From assembly GCA_018828205.1 (NCBI GenBank), contig JAHJWA010000387.1:1-8689 (forward strand): a stretch of 8,689 bases of DNA, in the 5' to 3' direction. The notes under the pieces are model-generated. The model was not told the DNA's origin and ran no database searches. It was given only the letters and a program-made list of their open reading frames with translations. The DNA comes from Alphaproteobacteria bacterium (GTDB lineage: Bacteria > Pseudomonadota > Alphaproteobacteria > Sphingomonadales > Sphingomonadaceae). Within the stretch, counting starts at the first letter, position 1. The number at the start of each line of letters is the position of its first letter. The position numbers were made by a program, and so were the translations under genes. Positions 1 through 4,903 of this stretch are shown one piece after another.

Positions 1-22
1 CTACACCAGGATCAAGAAATAA
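1..22 (+). CDS. Possible 3' end of an upstream gene (glyA-like, uncertain)
   Basis: Read in the frame starting at base 2, the first bases give Y-T-R-I-K-K followed by TAA at 20-22, eight bases before the nrdR start. Alphaproteobacteria often carry glyA (serine hydroxymethyltransferase) directly before nrdR, and GlyA proteins often end near a 'FPxY' motif, so this could be the tail of GlyA. Six codons cannot prove it. Another frame also stops here, with TGA at 28-30 directly before the nrdR ATG. Treat this as a placeholder showing that nrdR is probably not first in its operon. Confidence 0.25.
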
Positions 23-30
23 CCTCCTGA

Positions 31-534
31 ATGCGTTGTCCCTTTTGCGCCCATGACGACAGCCAGGTAAAGGATTCGCGTCCGACCGAGGACAATGCCG
101 CGATCCGGCGACGGCGGCAATGTGCGCATTGCGGCGCGCGCTTCACCACCTTCGAACGCGTGCAATTGCGCGAGGTGACAGTGGTCAAATCGGGCGGCAA
201 CGCGAAGGCGGTGCGCCGCGAACCCTTCGAGCGGCGCAAGCTCGAGCAATCGATCAGCCTCGCCTGCCGCAAACGCGATGTCGCGCCCGAGCGGATCGAC
301 CAGCTGGTCTCGGGTATCCAGCGCCAGGTCGAGACCGCGGGCGAGGCTGAAATCCCCTCGAGCCGGATCGGCGAGATGGTGATGGACGGGCTGCGCCAGA
401 TCGACAGCGTCGCCTATATTCGTTTCGCGAGCGTGTATCGCGATTTCAGCGAGGCACGCGATTTCGAGGAATTCGCCAGCACCGTGCAGGAAGCCGCGCA
501 GGCCGAGAACTCGGGCGGCACAGCCGGTGGCTGA
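31..534 (+). CDS. nrdR: Transcriptional repressor NrdR (ribonucleotide reductase regulator)
   Basis: NrdR is a cytoplasmic zinc-finger/ATP-cone repressor. It senses ATP/dATP and binds NrdR boxes ahead of ribonucleotide reductase genes. The 167-residue protein opens with MRCPFC and has a second pair in QCAHCGARFTTFERV, so the four zinc-ribbon cysteines are C3, C6, C31 and C34. An ATP-cone domain follows from about residue 49 to 139, entered at VVKSGG and passing REPFERRKLEQSI. The remaining 28 or so residues form an acidic, Ala/Gly-rich tail. The family is usually about 150-165 residues, so this is full length. ATG 31 is chosen because MRCPFC is the invariant family start. There is no Shine-Dalgarno just ahead of it, so translation may be coupled to the upstream gene. 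The stop overlaps the next gene by 8 bp. The ATP-cone entry seems a few residues longer than the form I remember. Confidence 0.96.
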   Translation: MRCPFCAHDDSQVKDSRPTEDNAAIRRRRQCAHCGARFTTFERVQLREVTVVKSGGNAKAVRREPFERRKLEQSISLACRKRDVAPERIDQLVSGIQRQVETAGEAEIPSSRIGEMVMDGLRQIDSVAYIRFASVYRDFSEARDFEEFASTVQEAAQAENSGGTAGG

Positions 535-1243
535 AGCCCCCGCCATCGTCCTGGTTCGCCCGCAACTGGGCGAGAACATCGGCAAGGCCGCGCGGGCGAT
601 GCTCAACTTCGGGCTTACCGAGATGCGGCTGGTCGCGCCGCGCGACGGCTGGCCCAACCCCAGCGCCGGCCCGGCCGCAGCGGGTGCCGACCGCGTGCTC
701 GCCGAGGCCAAGCTGTTCGACACCGTCGGCGAGGCGGTCGCGGATTGCTCGCATGTCTACGCCACCACGGTGCGCAAGCGCGGAGTGACCAAGCCCGTCG
801 TCACGCCCGAGGAGGCGGCGCGCGAGATCGATGCAGCGCCGGGCAGATCCGCCCTGCTGTTCGGGCCCGAGCGCTCGGGGCTCGACATCCAGGACGTCGG
901 CTATGCGCGCGCGATCATCACCGTGCCGATCAACCCCGAATTCGGCTCGCTCAACCTGGCGCAGGCGGTGATCCTGTGCGCCTATGAATGGTCCAAGACC
1001 CGCACGCTCTCGCAGCCGACGCAGGAGGAAGTCCTGCCGCCCGCGCCGCAGGAGGAACTCGACGGGCTGATCGGTCATCTGGAGTCGATGCTCGAGCCCA
1101 AGGGCTATTTCATGCCCGCAATCCGCGACGAAGTGACCCGCACGACCTTGCGCAATGTGCTGACCAAGCCGGGCTGGAACCACTACGAGGTCCGGACGCT
1201 GCGCGGTGTCTTGACGACGCTGGCGAGAGCAAAGCGCGACTAG
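527..1243 (+). CDS. trmJ: TrmJ-type tRNA 2'-O-methyltransferase (SPOUT, TrmH family group 1)
   Basis: The product is a SPOUT-superfamily RNA methyltransferase. The family transfers a methyl group from SAM to the 2'-OH of nucleotide 32 (Cm32/Um32) in the tRNA anticodon loop. All three SPOUT motifs are visible: motif 1 NIGKAARAMLNFG (residues 17-29, conserved N17 and R23), motif 2 FGPERSGL (112-119) and motif 3 LNLAQAV (142-148). Motifs 2 and 3 build the trefoil-knot SAM site. The C-terminal part (about 170-238) matches the helical extension of TrmJ, and 238 residues is a normal length. The start is GTG at 527, inside the end of nrdR. It gives the expected MAEAPAIVLVRPQ beginning, and no later ATG would keep motif 1. 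The 8-bp overlap with nrdR implies coupled translation in one operon. Family membership is firm, but the exact position modified is inferred. Confidence 0.92.
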   Translation: MAEAPAIVLVRPQLGENIGKAARAMLNFGLTEMRLVAPRDGWPNPSAGPAAAGADRVLAEAKLFDTVGEAVADCSHVYATTVRKRGVTKPVVTPEEAAREIDAAPGRSALLFGPERSGLDIQDVGYARAIITVPINPEFGSLNLAQAVILCAYEWSKTRTLSQPTQEEVLPPAPQEELDGLIGHLESMLEPKGYFMPAIRDEVTRTTLRNVLTKPGWNHYEVRTLRGVLTTLARAKRD

Positions 1244-1322
1244 CCGAATTCGAGCCGGAGACATTTCGCTAGCGCAGCCTATCCTTGCCAGCTAGCCAGT
1301 TCAAAACGCTCCGAAATCACTC

Positions 1323-1327
1323 GAGGG
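1323..1327 (+). promoter_or_regulatory. Ribosome binding site of the small secreted protein gene
   Basis: GAGGG lies seven bases ahead of the ATG at 1335. It supports that start and helps show that this short gene is real. I could not find a convincing -35/-10 pair in the 91-bp gap after trmJ. Confidence 0.6.
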
Positions 1328-1334
1328 TCCTTCC

Positions 1335-1571
1335 ATGCGCCACGTGCTCAAATCGCTTGCCTTCGCTCTCGCCCTGACCGGGGTTCCGGCATCGGCAGCC
1401 GATCCCGAGCAGAAGGAAGCTACGAGCGAAAAAGAACGGGCTGCGGAGCAGGAAGCGGCTTCCGAACCGAAGCAGATCTGCCGCCGTGTCGCCATCGAGA
1501 CCGGTAGCCGGCAGCGGCAACGTCTCTGTATGACGCAGGAGCAATGGCGCGAGTTCAACCGCGGCAATTGA
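1335..1571 (+). CDS. Small secreted two-cysteine protein, unknown function
   Basis: A 78-residue protein that I cannot assign to a named family. It begins with a clear Sec signal peptide: basic MRHVLK, a hydrophobic run LAFALALTG, and VPASA with likely cleavage after A21. A highly charged, Glu/Lys/Ala-rich linker follows (about 22-46). The C-terminal block reads ICRRVAIETGSRQRQRLCM and then TQEQWREFNR, with cysteines at C49 and C65. In the oxidising periplasm these could form a disulfide closing a small loop. From memory, short secreted proteins with a similar 'CRR...TGSR...CMT..EW' tail are common in sphingomonads, which suggests a lineage-specific family. A Shine-Dalgarno GAGGG sits seven bases before the ATG. 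The gene converges on the chorismate mutase gene with a 16-bp gap. That it is a real gene is fairly safe; its function is unknown. Confidence 0.8.
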   Translation: MRHVLKSLAFALALTGVPASAADPEQKEATSEKERAAEQEAASEPKQICRRVAIETGSRQRQRLCMTQEQWREFNRGN

Positions 1572-1598
1572 CGCCGCTGCATATGGTTCAAGCGGCGT
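1571..1598. terminator. Stem-loop between convergent genes, possible bidirectional terminator
   Basis: ACGCCGCT at 1571-1578 is perfectly complementary to AGCGGCGT at 1591-1598, giving an 8-bp stem with a 12-nt loop. It lies exactly where the small secreted gene and the chorismate mutase gene meet tail to tail and covers both stop-codon regions. The T-tract is poor on both strands (only three T's rightward), so any termination would be weak or need help. Confidence 0.35.
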
Positions 1599-1905
1599 TT
1601 CTGATCCGGTCCCATTCGACCATTTCATAGGCGATCGAGCTTTCCACCAGCCGGTCCCAGATCTCGGCCAGTTCGCTGGCCGGGAGCCCACGCGCTGCCG
1701 CATCGGTGCGGGCATTGCCGATCACCGCGGCTTTGCGCGCTTCGTCGCGCACCGCGTCGCGGTCCTGCTTGATCCGCGCGGCCGCGCGCATGTAGCCGTA
1801 GCGGCGGTCGAGCAGGTCCATCAGCGCGCGATCGGTGGCATCGACGCCGTCGCGTACCTCGCGCATGGTGCTGCAGTCTGAGGGCTGTTTGATCTGGCTG
1901 GTCAT
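1588..1905 (-). CDS. Chorismate mutase, AroQ/PchB type
   Basis: A 105-residue all-helical AroQ-fold enzyme, expected to convert chorismate to prephenate for phenylalanine and tyrosine synthesis. The N-terminus IKQPSDCSTMREVRDGVD resembles the opening of PchB (isochorismate-pyruvate lyase), which has the same K-x-P-x-D-C pattern. Aligned to PchB from memory, active-site residues R14, R31 and K42 correspond to R18, R35 and K46 (in RRYGYMRAAARIK). PchB Q90 corresponds to E94 (in SIAYEMVEW). The length equals one AroQ domain with no fused dehydratase or dehydrogenase. The start is ATG at 1903-1905 because the family motif begins a few residues later. The open frame continues far upstream, antisense to rpsD, and that part is not protein-like. 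No good Shine-Dalgarno is visible. There is no siderophore gene nearby, so a chorismate mutase role is likelier than salicylate synthesis. Confidence 0.87.
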   Translation of the reverse strand: MTSQIKQPSDCSTMREVRDGVDATDRALMDLLDRRYGYMRAAARIKQDRDAVRDEARKAAVIGNARTDAAARGLPASELAEIWDRLVESSIAYEMVEWDRIRNAA

Positions 1906-1958
1906 GGCGAGGCGCACTGCCGCCCCGGCCCGCATTTGTCGAGCGCGGATCTCGCGTC

Positions 1959-1986
1959 TTGACCCCTCGCCCCCGCCTGCTATGGC
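1959..1986 (+). promoter_or_regulatory. Predicted promoter of rpsD
   Basis: TTGACC at 1959-1964 (-35) and TATGGC at 1981-1986 (-10) are separated by 16 bp. This fits housekeeping-sigma promoters of alphaproteobacterial translation genes, where a strong TTGAC and a loose -10 are common. It would start transcription near 1992-1994 and give a leader of about 120 nt before the rpsD ATG. The position fits, since the first leader helix begins at 2003. No other hexamer pair of similar quality is visible in the spacer on the plus strand. Confidence 0.55.
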
Positions 1987-2002
1987 GCGCGCTTCGCGAA
2001 TT

Positions 2003-2090
2003 GGCTCCGCACCCCGGTGAAGCGGCAGCCGCGCTGGAGAATTGCTCCAGCGGTGCGATACCGGGTTAGAGCGCCACCACTGGGGTGGCG
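2003..2090 (+). promoter_or_regulatory. Structured rpsD 5' leader, candidate S4-responsive pseudoknot
   Basis: Four complementary pairs lie in the predicted leader. P1 pairs 2003-2010 (GGCTCCGC) with 2022-2030 (GCGG, one bulged C, AGCC) and leaves an 11-nt loop. P2 pairs CGCTGGAG 2032-2039 with CTCCAGCG 2045-2052 around the loop AATTG. CCCGGT 2013-2018, in the P1 loop, is complementary to ACCGGG 2060-2065. That makes a six-pair pseudoknot enclosing P2. P3 pairs CGCCACC 2072-2078 with GGTGGCG 2084-2090 and ends ten bases before the Shine-Dalgarno. The pairings are seen directly. Autoregulation by S4 is inference from the known S4-binding pseudoknot of the E. coli alpha operon, and I have not shown that this fold is conserved or the most stable one. 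Confidence 0.45.
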
Positions 2091-2100
2091 ATGGCAAATC

Positions 2101-2106
2101 GAAGGA
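2101..2106 (+). promoter_or_regulatory. Ribosome binding site of rpsD
   Basis: GAAGGA lies six bases ahead of ATG 2113. It fixes the start of S4 at MSKRKSAKYKLDRR and excludes the in-frame upstream extension from 2017. Confidence 0.75.
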
Positions 2107-2112
2107 CTTATT

Positions 2113-2727
2113 ATGTCGAAGCGCAAAAGCGCCAAGTACAAGCTCGACCGCCGGATGGGCGAGAACATCTGGGGTCGCCCGAATTCCCCGGTCAACAAGC
2201 GCTCCTACGGCCCCGGCCAGCACGGCCAGCGTCGCAAGAGCAAGGTCAGCGATTTCGGCCTCCAGCTGCGCGCCAAGCAGAAGCTCAAGGGCTATTACGG
2301 CGACGTCACCGAGAAGCAGTTCAAGCGCACCTATGCCGACGCCACGCGGATGAAGGGCGATTCGGGCCAGAACCTGATCGGCCTGCTCGAGCGTCGTCTC
2401 GACATGATCGTCTATCGTGCGAAATTCGCTCCGACCGTGTGGTCGGCGCGGCAGATCGTCAACCACGGTCACATCTATGTGAACGGCGTGAAGTGCAACA
2501 TCCCCTCGCGTCGTTGCGACGTCGGCGATGTCATCAGCCTGGGCAGCAAGGCCAAGGACATGGCGCTCGTCATCGAGGCGCAGAGCCTGCCCGAGCGCGA
2601 TATTCCCGACTATGTCGCGCCCGACGGTACCGAGAAGGTGACCTTCACCCGCGTGCCCAAGCTCGATGAAGTGCCTTACCCGGTCACGATGGAACCCAAT
2701 CTGGTCGTCGAGTTCTACTCCCGCTGA
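2113..2727 (+). CDS. rpsD: 30S ribosomal protein S4
   Basis: S4 is a primary 16S rRNA-binding protein that nucleates assembly of the 30S body and takes part in decoding fidelity. The 204-residue product starts MSKRKSAKYKLDRRMGENIW, typical of alphaproteobacterial S4. It contains RSYGPGQHGQRRK (30-42) in the N-terminal domain and then the S4 RNA-binding domain at about 94-157, including LLERRLDMIVYR and ARQIVNHGHIYVNG. It ends LVVEFYSR, as S4 proteins usually do. Length is normal. The N-terminal zinc cysteines of some S4 proteins are absent here, as expected for this type. The gene stands alone between its own promoter and a strong terminator, rather than in the alpha ribosomal operon. Its ATG has a good ribosome binding site, and the leader is unusually structured (see 2003-2090). 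Confidence 0.98.
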   Translation: MSKRKSAKYKLDRRMGENIWGRPNSPVNKRSYGPGQHGQRRKSKVSDFGLQLRAKQKLKGYYGDVTEKQFKRTYADATRMKGDSGQNLIGLLERRLDMIVYRAKFAPTVWSARQIVNHGHIYVNGVKCNIPSRRCDVGDVISLGSKAKDMALVIEAQSLPERDIPDYVAPDGTEKVTFTRVPKLDEVPYPVTMEPNLVVEFYSR

Positions 2728-2752
2728 TCTGAGAGCAGGACATCTCGACAAG

Positions 2753-2782
2753 AAAAGGCGGCCTCTCGAGGCCGCCTTTTTT
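2753..2782. terminator. Rho-independent terminator of rpsD, probably bidirectional
   Basis: GGCGGCCTC (2757-2765) and GAGGCCGCC (2768-2776) form a nine-pair GC-rich inverted repeat with a 2-nt centre, so at least the innermost pair must open. AAAA at 2753-2756 extends it on the left, and TTTTTT at 2777-2782 gives the U-tract. Read leftward, the sequence ends TTTTCTT, so it can also serve the S9 hydrolase gene arriving on the minus strand. Confidence 0.93.
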
Positions 2783-2842
2783 GTGCCGCCCTTCCGGGAC
2801 GATGCCCGGTGCCGCCAGGCGGCAGAACGTCCTGCCTTGAGC

Positions 2843-4840
2843 TCAGCCCCCCAGATCGCTGTTCAGGAAAATATCGATATGTTGCAACATGTCTGACCGC
2901 GCCTTGCTGTCGGCGAGCCCGTGATCGAGGCCCTCGAGCTCCACATATTCAACCGCCTTCCCAGCATCCTTCAGGCGCTTGGCCATCATCCGCGAATGAA
3001 CGACGGCGACGTTCTGATCGAGCGTGCCGTGGAACAGCATGACCGGTGCAGCGAAGGAGGCGGCATGTTTGGCAGGACTGCCCGTGCGAACATGCGGTCC
3101 CTGCCCGATGAAGGCATCGACGAGCCCGAAATTGGTATAGGGGCGGGCATCGTCGCGCAGCTGGTCGAGGTCGGTGACCGGAGCAATCGCCACCACCGCC
3201 TGGTAGAGCGACGAGTCGAGCACTTGCGACTGCAGCGCCGCGTAGCCGCCGTATGACCAGCCCACCACCGCCAGCCGGTCGGACTCGGCGATCCCTTCGC
3301 GCACCAGCCAGCGGCCGGCATCATTGACATCGCCAATCGCCGTCTCCCAGGCTTGGAAGCCGTTGCGTCCGAACCATGCTTCCCCATAACCGGCGGATCC
3401 GCGGAAGTTCGGCTGCAGGACAGCAAAGCCACGGGCGGCAAAAAACTGCACCAGCCAGTCGAAACCCCATTCGTCGCGCGCGCTCGGCCCGCCGTGGGGC
3501 AGGACGATCGCGGGGAGATTTTTGCCATCCGAGCCAGGGGGCAATGTCAAATAGGCGGGAATCGGAGTTCCATCCGCAGCGGGAAAGGAAACCGGCGTCA
3601 TCGCCCCCATCGTCTGGTTCTGGAGATGCTCGCGCAGCGGTATCACTTCGCTCAGTTCACGGCTTGTCCGGTCGTAGAGATAGACCATGCCTGGGTCGGT
3701 ATCGCTCGATGCGACGATCAGCAGGCGGCTTTCGTCCGCGCTGGCGCCGACGATGTTGATCAGGGGCTTGCCCGGGAGCGCCTCCTGCAATTGCGCAGCG
3801 AATGTCTTCAAATCGGCGTCGAAATACTCGACGGCGCGCTTCTCGGTGGCATAGCTTGCGCCCACGACCCGGCGCTGGCGTCCGATGCGGATCAGGCGAT
3901 CGACATCGACGTCATCGCGCGCCATCACGACTCTCGGCTCGCCGACGCCGTCGAGCGGCACTTCGACAACCCCCGTGTATCCGTCCACCGCATCGAAGCC
4001 GAAGGCAACATTGCGCTGCGAGTCGACCGCGACGGGGATAAAACCCGAGGCAGTCTGCGCGTCGAGCTTTACCCTGGAGAGCAAGGTCCAGCCCGACTTG
4101 TTCGGCCCGCGGTAGTAAAAATATTGCTCGTCGCCAAGATTGGATCCGACTCCTCTTGGGTGGCGGACCTTCATGCGCACATCGCCCTTGTCGTCGGCGA
4201 TGTAGACCACGGCATCGCTGTCGGGGTTCTCCACCTTCTTGCGGCGACCGTCGATAACATTGACCTCCTCGACGCCGAGCCCGCTCGCCTCGTTGGCAAG
4301 ACGTGTCCCGATGGTGCGTTCCGGGACATATTCCTTGGTCATCAGGACGGTATCGTCTCCGTCACTCACATCGAGCGCCAGAATGGTACCGCCGTCCTGC
4401 CGGTAACCCAGAGCGCGCATGTCGGTTCGCGGTGTGAGCAACAGGGGTTCGGAGCCATCCGCCCCGATCGCCAGAACGCGCGAAAAACCGATCAGTACGC
4501 TTGACCCCTCGCTGACCATATCCACCATGCAAACCAGCCGTTCCTCGGAGGCCCAGTCGCAGCGCGACAGGTCCGAGCGCTGTTCGCTGTTGGTGAGGAT
4601 CGGCTTGATCGTGGCGTCCCCGACGAGATCGATCACGTTGAGGATTTCGCTTCCCTGCGGACCCGGCTCGATGAAGGCTATTTTCTGACCCGTCGGCGAG
4701 AGGCTGATCTGCAGCACCGTCTGACGAATGCCGAACCGTGCTGCGGTTTCCTCAAGCGTCTCCGCAGCTACAATGGCAGGTGTGCCCCCCGCGATGGCGA
4801 TGACGGACACAGCGGCAGCAAGCCCAAAACCTATTCTCAT
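2843..4840 (-). CDS. Secreted S9-family prolyl oligopeptidase-like hydrolase
   Basis: A 665-residue exported peptidase of the S9 type, which usually cleaves short peptides such as those with penultimate residues removed by dipeptidyl or acylaminoacyl peptidases. An N-terminal signal peptide (hydrophobic run 5-24, cleavage near VAA|ET at 26) points to the periplasm. Residues about 30-410 look like a degenerate beta-propeller, with repeated beta-strand blocks such as LSPTGQKIAFIEPG. The C-terminal alpha/beta-hydrolase domain (about 415-660) has an oxyanion-hole motif PHGGP (448-452), nucleophile S529 in GWSYGGYAAL, D608 in HGTLDQNV and H640 in GLDHGL, so the triad is intact. ATG 4840 gives the signal peptide. 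The GGGGGG upstream is a weak Shine-Dalgarno. The gene follows tgt by 63 bp and converges on rpsD. By eye its GC bias is milder than that of tgt. Substrate cannot be told from sequence. Confidence 0.93.
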   Translation of the reverse strand: MRIGFGLAAAVSVIAIAGGTPAIVAAETLEETAARFGIRQTVLQISLSPTGQKIAFIEPGPQGSEILNVIDLVGDATIKPILTNSEQRSDLSRCDWASEERLVCMVDMVSEGSSVLIGFSRVLAIGADGSEPLLLTPRTDMRALGYRQDGGTILALDVSDGDDTVLMTKEYVPERTIGTRLANEASGLGVEEVNVIDGRRKKVENPDSDAVVYIADDKGDVRMKVRHPRGVGSNLGDEQYFYYRGPNKSGWTLLSRVKLDAQTASGFIPVAVDSQRNVAFGFDAVDGYTGVVEVPLDGVGEPRVVMARDDVDVDRLIRIGRQRRVVGASYATEKRAVEYFDADLKTFAAQLQEALPGKPLINIVGASADESRLLIVASSDTDPGMVYLYDRTSRELSEVIPLREHLQNQTMGAMTPVSFPAADGTPIPAYLTLPPGSDGKNLPAIVLPHGGPSARDEWGFDWLVQFFAARGFAVLQPNFRGSAGYGEAWFGRNGFQAWETAIGDVNDAGRWLVREGIAESDRLAVVGWSYGGYAALQSQVLDSSLYQAVVAIAPVTDLDQLRDDARPYTNFGLVDAFIGQGPHVRTGSPAKHAASFAAPVMLFHGTLDQNVAVVHSRMMAKRLKDAGKAVEYVELEGLDHGLADSKARSDMLQHIDIFLNSDLGG

Positions 4841-4847
4841 GGAAACG

Positions 4848-4870
4848 ACCCCCCGGTTTCACGAGGGGGT
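4848..4870 (-). promoter_or_regulatory. Inverted repeat over the S9 hydrolase ribosome binding region
   Basis: On the minus strand ACCCCC (4870-4865) can pair with GGGGGT (4853-4848), a six-pair stem with an 11-nt loop. The G-run is the only Shine-Dalgarno-like sequence before the ATG at 4840, so the stem would mask it. It would exist only in transcripts that begin upstream of 4870, for example read-through from tgt. Confidence 0.3.
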
Positions 4871-4898
4871 AGTCTACCGGCGCAGGCAAAACCTGCAA
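4871..4898 (-). promoter_or_regulatory. Possible promoter of the S9 hydrolase gene
   Basis: On the minus strand TTGCAG (4898-4893) and TAGACT (4876-4871) are 16 bp apart, each matching four of six consensus bases. Transcription would begin near 4864 and give a short leader lacking the left arm of the 4848-4870 inverted repeat. The match is modest and may be chance. Confidence 0.3.
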
Positions 4899-4903
4899 CC
4901 CTT

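Noticed and set aside
14..28. AGGAGGT on the minus strand as the ribosome binding site of a leftward gene
   Set aside because: The only start at proper spacing (TTG) is followed within four codons by a stop, so no leftward gene begins here.
1..1264. Long minus-strand open frames opposite nrdR and trmJ (to 240 and 272 codons)
   Set aside because: They are antisense to two genes with clear family motifs. Their predicted proteins are Arg/Ala/Gly-rich with no recognisable domain, as expected for GC-rich mirror frames.
1268..1296. Two copies of the palindrome GCTAGC (1268-1273 and 1291-1296) after trmJ, as a terminator or operator
   Set aside because: A six-base palindrome twice in 30 bases can arise by chance. 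The possible hairpin has a 17-nt loop and no T-tract, and no promoter lies beside it.
2017..2112. Upstream in-frame start for rpsD giving a 236-residue protein
   Set aside because: S4 proteins start MSKRxSAKYK, a good ribosome binding site lies at 2101-2106, and the extension covers the structured leader.
1906..2751. N-terminal extension of the chorismate mutase frame to 387 codons
   Set aside because: The extension runs antisense through rpsD and its promoter. The AroQ/PchB family begins at the IKxPxDC motif just after ATG 1905.
3353..4504. 383-codon plus-strand open frame opposite the S9 hydrolase
   Set aside because: It is antisense to a hydrolase with an intact catalytic triad and signal peptide. 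It has no domain, no ribosome binding site and shadow-like composition.
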